Shown: one piece after another, positions 1 to 4,975 of the stretch
Layout: each line of letters opens with the position of its first letter
Position numbering within the stretch: the stretch's first letter is position 1
NCBI GenBank assembly: GCA_005800795.1
Contig: SYEN01000204.1
Span: forward strand, 1-5,509
Source of the DNA: Burkholderiales bacterium
GTDB taxonomy: Bacteria > Pseudomonadota > Gammaproteobacteria > Burkholderiales > SG8-41
Reading direction: 5' to 3'
DNA length: 5,509 nucleotides
Program-made: the position numbers and the translations under genes
The notes under the pieces: model-generated
The model's database searches: none
Told to the model about the DNA's origin: nothing
The model's input: only the letters and a program-made list of their open reading frames with translations

Positions 1-469
1 CGTCGCCGAGCATGATCGGCATGTTGCTGAATTGCACGGGCTCGGCTGTCAGCAATGCTGCGCACATATGTTTGAGCGCGGCGTTTTTCGCGCCGACTTC
101 GCCACCTGAAACCGGCGCATCGACGTAGTCACAACCCAGATCGTTGATTTTTTTTGCGAAGGCTTTGGTGTCCATCGGCGAGATCGAGCTCATGTCGATC
201 ACTGTTTTACCTTTGCTCAGGCCTTCAGCGACACCGTTGCTGCTGAACAGCACTTTTTCCACGTCAGGCGTATCCGGCACCATGGTGATGATGAAGTCGG
301 CTTTCTGTGCGACTACTTTTGCGTTTGCGCACGCCTTGCCGCCAGCATCCGTGAGTTCTTTGGGCACGCCGCTGCGTGAGGTCAAAAACAGCGTGTGGCC
401 GCCCTTGATGAGGTTTGCAGCCATGGGTTTGCCCATGATGCCGAGTCCGATGAAACCGATGTTGCTCAT
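1..469 (-). CDS. NAD(P)-dependent beta-hydroxyacid dehydrogenase (3-hydroxyisobutyrate dehydrogenase / tartronate semialdehyde reductase type), N-terminal part
   Basis: This is the first 156 residues of a cytoplasmic oxidoreductase of the 3-hydroxyisobutyrate dehydrogenase family; the rest lies beyond base 1. Family members reversibly oxidise small beta-hydroxyacids, or reduce tartronate semialdehyde to glycerate, using NAD(P). The Rossmann nucleotide-binding motif GLGIMG is at residues 8-13 within the family signature. The stretch ITMVPDTPDVEKVLF (61-75), DMSSISP (92-98) and the substrate-binding motif DAPVSGGEVGAK (117-128) are all clear. The catalytic lysine falls outside the window. The ATG at 467-469 is preceded by AAGGAGA, a strong ribosome-binding site five bases away. 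The sequence most resembles the tartronate semialdehyde reductase (GarR/GlxR) branch, but substrate is not proven, so no symbol is given. Residues 133-156 fit the family poorly (see findings). The gene diverges from the Bug gene at 563, which suggests shared promoter DNA. Confidence 0.9.
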   Translation of the reverse strand, partial: MSNIGFIGLGIMGKPMAANLIKGGHTLFLTSRSGVPKELTDAGGKACANAKVVAQKADFIITMVPDTPDVEKVLFSSNGVAEGLSKGKTVIDMSSISPMDTKAFAKKINDLGCDYVDAPVSGGEVGAKNAALKHMCAALLTAEPVQFSNMPIMLGD

Positions 470-474
470 GCCCG

Positions 475-481
475 TCTCCTT
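475..481 (-). promoter_or_regulatory. Ribosome-binding site of the dehydrogenase gene
   Basis: On the minus strand this reads AAGGAGA, five bases before the ATG at 467-469. It is a near-perfect Shine-Dalgarno sequence and fixes the start of the dehydrogenase. Confidence 0.75.
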
Positions 482-550
482 GTGTGGTGACAGCAATTTT
501 GCCACAGAGCGTGCGGAAATAGCGTGGCCAGTTGTGGTACCGTATCGGCG

Positions 551-555
551 AGGAG
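551..555 (+). promoter_or_regulatory. Ribosome-binding site of the first Bug gene
   Basis: AGGAG lies seven bases before the ATG at 563. It decides the start: an in-frame ATG at 524 would add 13 residues ahead of the signal peptide and has no comparable site. Confidence 0.75.
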
Positions 556-562
556 AAATAAC

Positions 563-1519
563 ATGAAAAAACGTTTTACATCGGCAGCGATGCCCGTTGC
601 GCTGGCGGCTTTGGTGTCGTTGATTCCCCTTGGGGCGTTGGCACAGGAATACCCCGTCAAAGCCATTCGTATTGTCACCTCACCCATCGGCGGGGGCAAC
701 GATTTCCCTGCGCGTTTGATCGCCGCAGCGATCACGGGGCCGCTGGGCCAGCAGATCGTCGTTGACAACCGGCCGACGGTGTTGATCGCTGATATCGTGG
801 CCAAGTCGCCGCCCGACGGCTACACGCTTTTGCTCTCGGGCAGCGCACACTGGATCGGCCCTTTGGTGGAAAAGGTGAACTACGATCCGATTCGCGATTT
901 TCAGGCTCTGACGCTGGTGGATCGTTCGCCGAATATTCTGGTGGTGCACCCATCCCTGCCGGCAAAAACCGTGAAGGACATGATTGCGTTGGCCAGGGCA
1001 CGTCCGGGTGATCTTAATGTAGCTGTCGGTGGCCCCGGCAGCTCCAACTACGTGGCGGCGGTTTTGTTTAGTCACATGGCGGGCGTGACCGTGACGCGCA
1101 TCCCGTACAAGGGCAACGCCCCGGCAATGACCGCGCTGATCTCCGGTGAGGTGCAAGTCATGTTTTCATCAGCGGGCGCGGCGGCGCCGCACATGCAGTC
1201 GGGGCGGCTTCGGGCGCTCGGCGTGAGCAGCCCGCAACCGTCGCCGCTGGCTCCCGGCGTGCCCAGCATCGGCGCCGCAGTGCCGGGTTATGTGTCGGAA
1301 GTGCTACATGCGATGTTCGCCCCCGCCAAAACGCCGCCAGCCATCGTCGCAAAACTCAATACCGAGATACACCGCTACCTGCGCAGCCAGCAGGCGAAGG
1401 ATATATTTATCCGGGCGGGGATTGATCCTTCTCCTTCGACACCGGAAGAGTTGGTGGAGATCATGAATTCAGAGGTGACGCGGCTTTCGAAGGTGATGAA
1501 GGCGGCAGCTGGGAAGTAG
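563..1519 (+). CDS. Bug/TctC-family periplasmic solute-binding protein (tripartite tricarboxylate transporter receptor), copy 1
   Basis: A 318-residue extracytoplasmic binding protein of usual family length. Bug proteins bind small carboxylates or related solutes in the periplasm; some feed TctAB membrane components, none of which is visible here. The signal peptide has a basic start (MKKR), a hydrophobic core (about 9-26) and a probable cut after ALA at 25-27. The mature protein starts QEYPVKAIRIV and shows the ligand loop GGGNDFPAR (43-51), DNRP (68-71), PPDGYTLL (83-90), YDPIRDF (107-113), VAVGGPGSSNY (153-163), the binding segment IPYKGNAPAM (180-189), ALISGEVQVMFSS (191-203) and GRLRALGVSS (214-223). 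The C-terminus has the usual STPEEL helix region (292-297). The glycine-rich segment that normally follows DNRP is missing (see findings). It diverges from the dehydrogenase gene and is probably monocistronic, since only remnants follow. The substrate is unknown. Confidence 0.93.
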   Translation: MKKRFTSAAMPVALAALVSLIPLGALAQEYPVKAIRIVTSPIGGGNDFPARLIAAAITGPLGQQIVVDNRPTVLIADIVAKSPPDGYTLLLSGSAHWIGPLVEKVNYDPIRDFQALTLVDRSPNILVVHPSLPAKTVKDMIALARARPGDLNVAVGGPGSSNYVAAVLFSHMAGVTVTRIPYKGNAPAMTALISGEVQVMFSSAGAAAPHMQSGRLRALGVSSPQPSPLAPGVPSIGAAVPGYVSEVLHAMFAPAKTPPAIVAKLNTEIHRYLRSQQAKDIFIRAGIDPSPSTPEELVEIMNSEVTRLSKVMKAAAGK

Positions 1520-1553
1520 CTTGCTCACTGCACGCTGGTGACACGCTTCTGTC

Positions 1554-1573
1554 GTTCCAGCGAAGGCTGGAAC
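1554..1573. repeat. Perfect stem-loop, dispersed-repeat-like; possible terminator of the first Bug gene
   Basis: GTTCCAGC (1554-1561) and GCTGGAAC (1566-1573) form a perfect 8-bp stem with a GAAG loop, 35 bases after the stop codon of the Bug gene. With the flanking CTGTC and CTGAG it resembles, from memory, the common proteobacterial dispersed palindrome built on a CGTTCCCGCGAAGGCGGGAA-type core. TTTT follows only after five further bases, so it is a poor intrinsic terminator by itself. The palindrome is certain; its family and role are inferred. Confidence 0.6.
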
Positions 1574-1814
1574 CTGAGTTTTAACGAGATTTAAGTGCAT
1601 GCATTTGCGCGGTCAAAGATACTTCTTAACTCAACCGAACCCTGCATCCGCCGTAGTCAGCAGCCTGTACTCACATCCCATCCACTCGATGTAACCTTTC
1701 CTATCAAGCAAGCCTAGTCTGGTTGAAGTAAATCGTGCCCACGCGGATTACAACATCGCCTACTGCTGATGGTGGACACGCTAAGCTATGCTTTACCACG
1801 CTACAACCGCCGCG
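1574..1814. other. Non-coding stretch without a recognisable gene
   Basis: I see no convincing reading frame here on either strand. The stretch is less GC-rich than its neighbours around 1575-1740. Apart from the decayed palindromic repeat near its right end, it holds nothing I can name. Confidence 0.5.
1770..1805. repeat. Decayed palindromic repeat of the GGTGGGCACGCT...TTTGCCCAC type
   Basis: The segment reads GGTGGACACGCT (1771-1782), AAGC-TAT-GCTT (1783-1793) and TACCACGCTAC (1794-1804). The outer arms are GTGG and CCAC, and the inner arms AAGC and GCTT. From memory it resembles a dispersed intergenic palindrome of proteobacteria with a GGTGGGCACGCT-x-GCTTTGCCCACGCTAC pattern, with several substitutions that weaken the pairing. 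Family assignment needs a genome-wide comparison. Confidence 0.4.
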
Positions 1815-1988
1815 CTATTCCACGCTAACCAGTTTCCCAAACAACCCCATAAACTCCACCACCGGTACCAGCAGTTTGCCATTCACATTCTGTACCGGCA
1901 CGGACAGCACGCGCTGATCCACGCGCGGGTCGCTGGCGGCAGCGCGGGCTTTGCCGTCTATGGTGTCGCCAGCGTGGATGGTGAGGAT
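1815..1988 (-). pseudogene. C-terminal remnant of an unidentified protein
   Basis: Fifty-seven codons ending in TAG (1815-1817) read as ordinary protein: they begin ILTIHAGDTIDGKARAAAS and end LVPVVEFMGLFGKLVSVE. Third codon positions are strongly G or C, as expected for a real gene of this genome, which supports past coding. I do not recognise the family. The VNGKLLVPVVEF part has a faint likeness to copper-amine-oxidase-N-terminal-like repeats (NGRxLVPVRF), too weak to use. No plausible start, ribosome-binding site or N-terminal part exists: past about 1988 the frame turns into low-complexity sequence and abuts the 5' end of the Bug remnant on the other strand. It is best read as the 3' end of a gene whose front was lost. 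Confidence 0.5.
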
Positions 1989-1989
1989 A

Positions 1990-2136
1990 GTGCGCGATCT
2001 CGCTGTGCTGGCTCGTCGGGCAGGTGACGGTGTCTCGCGTACTGGCAGCACGCTGGAGGAAGCGGCGGCCTACATCCGGGCGGAAACGGCAAAGTGGGGC
2101 AAGGTATTGCGCGATGCCGGTATCAAGCCCAGGTGA
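1990..2136 (+). pseudogene. C-terminal remnant of a Bug/TctC-family solute-binding protein
   Basis: The last 30 or so codons read GSTLEEAAAYIRAETAKWGK then VLRDAGIKPR and a TGA stop at 2134-2136. This is the standard Bug C-terminus (compare GSTPEACREFIRNELAKWAK and AGIKADAAR in the intact gene at 2874-3923). The preceding VRDLAVLARRAGDG matches the family region before this only loosely and may hold small indels. The rest, some 270 residues including the signal peptide and both ligand loops, is absent. No start codon or ribosome-binding site makes this a gene. It is a dead fragment of a fourth Bug gene. Confidence 0.75.
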
Positions 2137-2138
2137 GC

Positions 2139-2151
2139 GGCCCTGCGGGCC
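2139..2151. terminator. Small GC hairpin after the Bug remnant
   Basis: GGCCC (2139-2143), a TGC loop and GGGCC (2147-2151) form a 5-bp stem two bases after the remnant's stop codon. The position suits a relic terminator, but no T-run follows. Confidence 0.3.
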
Positions 2152-2397
2152 ACGGCTTCCTGCGCTTGACCTGCGAGTGCTGTGACGCATTGTAGAGGCG
2201 CGTAGAAGCGGCCAACGTAAAAAAGGCCTCCAATGGACCGCGCTCTGCGCTGCGGATACAGTGGGGTTCATGCAAAAACGAGGTTTGAAATTCCTATAGC
2301 ATTGTGTGCCGCAAGCAGAACAAGAAAAAGGGTAGGGACGATGCTGGACCGCCAGGCGTGTGGCAAACAGAGCAACGCTGCGGCGCCTTGTGGGTAG
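2152..2397. other. Intergenic stretch without a recognisable gene
   Basis: Short frames on both strands are open here, but none shows a recognisable motif, a plausible start or codon usage like the flanking genes. A long open minus-strand frame crossing the area (1825-2415) is arginine-rich and runs across two unrelated remnants, so I treat it as chance. Confidence 0.5.
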
Positions 2398-2625
2398 GGC
2401 ATATTTTACGAACATAGCTTTGGCGTTACTCGAGACGCCAAGCGCGCGTTAGACTATTTCGAGCGCGCTGGCGGGCAAGGACATCTGTCAGCTGAAATCT
2501 GTGCAAAGCGTGTGCAGCGCCTATTGGCCAACCAATCGCCCGGTAAATGTGGGGGCAAGAAAATTGAGCGCGGTGCGCGGTGGCAGGTTGTGCCTGCGCG
2601 TCATGCGCGCAAGCCGCTACCGTAA
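2398..2625 (+). pseudogene. Remnant of a Sel1-repeat (TPR-like) protein
   Basis: The frame open from 2398 to the TAA at 2623-2625 begins GIFYEHSFGVTRDAKRALDY and continues FERAGGQGHLSAE. This aligns without gaps to one Sel1 repeat (consensus about LGxLYxxGxGVxxDxxKAxxYYxKAAxxGxxxA): Gly-Val, the Asp three residues later, KRALDYFERA and QGHLSA all fall in register. Sel1 proteins are solenoids that bind other proteins. About 40 more codons follow (CAKRVQRLLANQ..., ending RHARKPLP), which I do not recognise. An in-frame TAG at 2395-2397 lies directly before the repeat, and I see no start or further repeats upstream. It is therefore one surviving repeat and a possible C-terminal tail, not a working gene. 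Alternatively the frame was broken by a recent nonsense change, though no upstream repeats in any frame support that. Confidence 0.6.
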
Positions 2626-2632
2626 GCGGCTT
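2611..2632. terminator. Perfect 8-bp stem-loop between two convergent remnants, possible bidirectional terminator or repeat
   Basis: AAGCCGCT (2611-2618) and AGCGGCTT (2625-2632) pair perfectly around ACCGTA. The plus-strand Sel1 remnant stops inside it (TAA 2623-2625) and the minus-strand HyuA remnant stops at its edge (TAA on the minus strand, 2631-2633). Neither side carries a clear T-run outside the stem. The palindrome is certain; the terminator role is a guess. Confidence 0.45.
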
Positions 2633-2861
2633 AGACTTCGCGTTGCGCCTGTTGCAGCGCCAACGGCGTCAACACCTCGCGGCGCGCGCCGAGGTGCTCT
2701 CCGATGTGGTGCGCCGCGCTGTAGAGCATTTCTGGCGGCGCAATATGCCCGTCAAAAATACCCGGGCTGTTCTGATGCCTGATACGCGGTGCATCTCTAA
2801 ACCCGTGCGTGATAAACAACGCCGTGGGTTCGCCTTTGCGTGCATGTAGTTGGCTGGGCAA
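2631..2861 (-). pseudogene. Remnant of a hydantoinase/oxoprolinase-type HyuA subunit (N-terminal domain fragment)
   Basis: About 70 codons read ARKGEPTALFITHGFRD, then a segment with IRHQNSPGIFD and PPEML, then GARREVLTPLALQQAQREV and a TAA. This matches the early part of HyuA/5-oxoprolinase A-type proteins, where an ERKGAxTALITTxGFRDxLxI segment is followed by xQNRPxIF, then by GEVLxPLDE. It would be roughly residues 75-145 of a protein of about 690. The start of the domain (the ATP-binding GTDVGGTFTD motif) and everything after are gone, and no internal stop or shift is seen in the retained part. HyuA acts with HyuB in ATP-dependent opening of hydantoins, oxoproline or related amides. The fragment lies in the same direction just after the Bug gene at 2874-3923, so the two may once have been an operon. 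Confidence 0.75.
2673..2696. repeat. GC-rich inverted repeat inside the HyuA remnant
   Basis: CACCTC (2673-2678) pairs with GAGGTG (2691-2696). Inside this, GGCG (2681-2684) pairs with CGCC (2687-2690), leaving a two-base bulge. It could fold strongly, but it is explained by the coding sequence for HLGARREVL and may be incidental. Confidence 0.4.
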
Positions 2862-2904
2862 GCGGGGATCGTGTCAGCGCGCGGCGTCAGCTTTGATCCC
2901 CGCT
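2861..2904. repeat. Ten-bp perfect inverted repeat spanning the end of the second Bug gene
   Basis: AGCGGGGATC (2861-2870) and GATCCCCGCT (2895-2904) are exact inverted copies separated by 24 bases. The right arm encodes the AGI of the Bug C-terminus and the stop codon (2874-2876) lies in the loop, which itself holds two copies of GCTGAC on the minus strand. It could act as a terminator without a T-run or protect the transcript end, or mark the breakpoint where the front of the HyuA gene was lost. Confidence 0.5.
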
Positions 2905-3923
2905 GTGGCTATCAGTTTGGCCCATTTGGCGAGTTCGTTGCGGATGAATTCGCGGCACGCTTCCGGCGTTGAGCCTTCAATTTCGAAGCCCTGTTGATCC
3001 AGTCTGGCGCGCACGTCGGGCACGTTCATCGCCTTGATGGTTTCGCTGTTGAGCCGGCGCACGATGGCGCCGGCCAGCCGCGCCGGGCCCATTAGCGCGT
3101 ACCACTGATTGGTGTCGAAGCCGGGCAGACCGCCTTCCGCCACCGTGGGAATATCAGGCACGATGAGCGAACGCTTCAGGCCGCTCACCGCCAGCGCGCG
3201 CAGCTTGCCGGCGCGGGTATGCGGCAGTGCGGCAGGCAGACTGGAAAATGCGAAATGGACATGGCCACCCAGAAGATCGATCAGCGCTAGACCCGCGCCC
3301 TTGTGCGGCACGTGAATGAATGTCACGCCGCTCATCTGCGCCAGCAGCACTGCCGATAAATGCGTGGCGCTGCCAAAGCCCGCCGAGGCATACGTAATCT
3401 GTCCCGGCTTCGCGCGTGCCATTGCAACCAGTTCCTTGATCGAACTCGCGGCAAACGAAGGATGCGAGGTCACGATATTCTGTGATACCGCCATGTGCGT
3501 AATGGCGGTGAAATCATTCAGCGCGTCGTACGGCAGTTTGCTCATCGCCGGGTTGATGCCATGAGATGCGGCGTAAGCGAGAAACCAGGTGTAGCCATCG
3601 GGTGCGGCGCGCGCTGCGAGTTCTCCAGCGATCGCACCGCTGGCACCGCCGCGATTGTCGGCAACCACAGATTGCCCCATCTGCTCAGACATTTTCTGGC
3701 CGACGAGACGGCCGATGTAATCCGCGCCGCCCCCCGGCGGCAGCGGAATGATCAGGCGTATGGGCCGGACGGGATACCCCGCCGTTGAATTGTGTGTCGC
3801 CGCACCTTGAGCGTTTGCGGTAACTGGGCGGGCTGCGGCAGTTGCGACCACCAGAACGATGGGGGCTATTGCGCGCAAGAGGCGGTGTGGCCGCCAGCGC
3901 GCGCCAGATTTGATGCGTTTCAT
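2874..3923 (-). CDS. Bug/TctC-family periplasmic solute-binding protein, copy 2
   Basis: A complete Bug protein of 349 residues from the chosen start, slightly long because of an extended N-terminus. I chose the ATG at 3921-3923 because it puts MKRIKSGARWRPHRLLR directly before a hydrophobic core (about 18-32) and a probable cut after ANA (36-38). The frame stays open upstream, with ATGs at 3992, 4016 and 4064, but these would place up to 47 polar residues before the signal sequence. No start has a clear ribosome-binding site. The mature part carries the ligand loop GGGADYIGR (64-72), DNRGGASGAIAGE (89-101), APDGYTWFL (107-115), YASAGFGSATH (178-188), HVPHKGAG (204-211), HVHFAFSSLPAALPH (221-235), GKLRALAVSG (239-248) and the C-terminal GSTPEACREFI. 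The usual loops are intact, unlike copy 1. It should bind a small organic acid or similar solute; no transport partner is visible. A HyuA fragment follows in the same direction. Confidence 0.9.
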   Translation of the reverse strand: MKRIKSGARWRPHRLLRAIAPIVLVVATAAARPVTANAQGAATHNSTAGYPVRPIRLIIPLPPGGGADYIGRLVGQKMSEQMGQSVVADNRGGASGAIAGELAARAAPDGYTWFLAYAASHGINPAMSKLPYDALNDFTAITHMAVSQNIVTSHPSFAASSIKELVAMARAKPGQITYASAGFGSATHLSAVLLAQMSGVTFIHVPHKGAGLALIDLLGGHVHFAFSSLPAALPHTRAGKLRALAVSGLKRSLIVPDIPTVAEGGLPGFDTNQWYALMGPARLAGAIVRRLNSETIKAMNVPDVRARLDQQGFEIEGSTPEACREFIRNELAKWAKLIATAGIKADAAR

Positions 3924-4181
3924 GTCATCGCACCGCGTATCAGCACACGCGGAATCAGTCGAGAGATCGGATTCAAGGGCTTTGTTTCTCATATTGGATT
4001 CACGAGCGATGATCATACTCGTAAGCTCGTGCGTTCGCCCACTCTCGAAGCACTCGGCCCGCAAAAAGGCCCGTGACGTCGTCTATAAAAAACCAACATT
4101 GATCGGTAGGGATCGGCGCATCGCGCGCCACACGCTATCAGACGAATGCAAGCGCTGGGCGCGCATCAAGACGAATTGAAT
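3924..4181. other. Intergenic region upstream of the second Bug gene
   Basis: This 258-base gap follows the crotonase gene and leads into the Bug gene, both on the minus strand, so it should hold the crotonase terminator and the Bug promoter. Near the left part there is an inverted repeat (listed separately). At 4115-4129, GGCGC and GCGCC form a 5-bp stem around ATCGC, about 55 bases beyond the crotonase stop, a weak terminator candidate. TATAGA on the minus strand (about 4081-4086) resembles a -10 box, but there is no matching -35 box. I found no gene here. Confidence 0.45.
4001..4031. promoter_or_regulatory. Inverted repeat upstream of the second Bug gene, candidate operator
   Basis: CACGAGC (4001-4007) and GCTCGTG (4025-4031) are perfect inverted copies; a nested pair ACGAG/CTCGT (4002-4006, 4018-4022) surrounds the palindrome TGATCA (4010-4015). 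The site is about 80-105 bases before the chosen Bug start. The arrangement suits a dimeric repressor or activator, but no regulator gene is visible. Confidence 0.3.
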
Positions 4182-4961
4182 CTATTGCGGCTTTTTGTTG
4201 CGCGAGGTGAAAAACCCGCGCAGCCGCCGGTTCGGCGTATCGGTCTGAAACGTCACGCTGAATGCCGTAATGCTTTGCTGGATGTCCGCCGTGACCTTGG
4301 GTTCCAACCAGCTTTCGATCAGGCGTTTCTGTGTGCGTATCGCAGCGGGTTCCGCGCGCAGGATGTCGGCGATGATGGGCGCCATCGCCGCATCGAGTTC
4401 AGCACTGGGCGCAACCGCTTGCAAGAAGCCGATGCGTTCCGCCTCCTGTGCATCGATGAGGTGACCGCGATACAAGAGTTCACGTGTGCGGCCCCACCCG
4501 ATCAGGCCCGGCAGCAGCCTCGCCTCGATCACCGAGGGCAGGCCCACTTGCACTTCGGGCATGCCATAGCGGCTGGTGCTGGACCCCACGCGCAAATCAC
4601 ACGAAGCCGCGAGTTCCATCCCCGCGCCGAGGCAAAGCCTGTCGATACGCGCGATGCTAGGCACCGGCAAGGCGCGAAAGAGATCACATGCCGCATGCAG
4701 TTGGCTGATAAACCCGCGCGCCGCAGGGCTGTCCAGCGCCGCCATTTCGTTGATGTCAGCGCCGCCGATAAAGCCCCTGTCCGGAGCGCCGGTCACCACG
4801 ATCAAACGCAGAGCAGCGTCGTTGCGCAGTTGTTCACCCACTGACACAAGCTCATCCATCATGGCGCAGCTGATCAGATTCACCGGCTTGTGGCCATGCA
4901 GGGTCAGCGTGACGACACCGCCTTCACGGGTTACCTCTACACGCCGTGGGGAATGTGTCAT
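4182..4961 (-). CDS. Enoyl-CoA hydratase/isomerase (crotonase) family protein
   Basis: A complete 259-residue crotonase, the usual length. Family members act in the cytoplasm on CoA thioesters, most often hydrating 2-enoyl-CoA, with an oxyanion hole that stabilises the thioester enolate. The first oxyanion loop is GGADINEM (66-73), and the second is LGAGMELAASCDLR (111-124). Glu116 and Glu136 (in YGMPEVQVG, 132-140) match the two catalytic glutamates of classical hydratases, so hydratase activity is plausible. After this the sequence reads LPSVIEARLLPGLIGWGRTR (141-160), instead of the classical PGAGGTQRL; this is a known crotonase branch whose members are loosely annotated. The C-terminal trimerisation region follows. 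The exact substrate cannot be read. The ATG at 4959-4961 lies 14 bases after the stop of the third Bug gene, with only weak ribosome-binding complementarity (CGAG), which points to co-transcription with it. Confidence 0.9.
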   Translation of the reverse strand: MTHSPRRVEVTREGGVVTLTLHGHKPVNLISCAMMDELVSVGEQLRNDAALRLIVVTGAPDRGFIGGADINEMAALDSPAARGFISQLHAACDLFRALPVPSIARIDRLCLGAGMELAASCDLRVGSSTSRYGMPEVQVGLPSVIEARLLPGLIGWGRTRELLYRGHLIDAQEAERIGFLQAVAPSAELDAAMAPIIADILRAEPAAIRTQKRLIESWLEPKVTADIQQSITAFSVTFQTDTPNRRLRGFFTSRNKKPQ

Positions 4962-4975
4962 TACGATTACTCGAT

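Larger units (their letters stand above)
470..562. promoter_or_regulatory. Divergent intergenic region, presumed promoters of both flanking genes
   Basis: This 93-base gap separates the divergent dehydrogenase and Bug genes, so it must hold the start signals of both unless either is transcribed from elsewhere. It contains an inverted repeat, TGTGG (481-485) and CCACA (500-504), around an AT-rich centre, which could be an operator. TTGCCA at 497-502 resembles a -35 box on the plus strand, but no good -10 box follows at the usual spacing. Promoter positions cannot be fixed by eye. Confidence 0.4.

Noticed and set aside
680..1156. Minus-strand open frame opposite the first Bug gene
   Set aside because: It has His/Arg-rich shadow composition, and the plus-strand Bug protein explains the sequence completely.
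1825..2415. Long minus-strand open frame of 196 codons
   Set aside because: It is rich in Arg, Pro and Ser, has no recognisable motif, and runs across two unrelated remnants in other frames. Open frames of this length arise by chance in GC-rich DNA.
2420..2469. Inverted repeats TTGGCGT/ACGCCAA (2420-2426, 2435-2441) and AGCGCGC/GCGCGCT (2441-2447, 2463-2469)
   Set aside because: Both lie within the Sel1-repeat codons, which explain the sequence, and short GC-rich arms are expected by chance. I would not call them regulatory.
2501..2782. Plus-strand frame of 93 codons overlapping the Sel1 and HyuA remnants
   Set aside because: It is arginine- and alanine-rich with no motif, and crosses a region better explained by the HyuA fragment on the other strand.
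1520..2873. Possible insertion sequence, integron or phage attachment region
   Set aside because: I found no transposase or integrase motif, no terminal inverted repeats with target duplications and no tRNA. The gene remnants are of ordinary metabolic and repeat-protein families.
4146..4844. Plus-strand open frame of 232 codons opposite the crotonase gene
   Set aside because: It is an antisense shadow of a well-supported crotonase; the translation is rich in His, Arg and Gln and matches no family.
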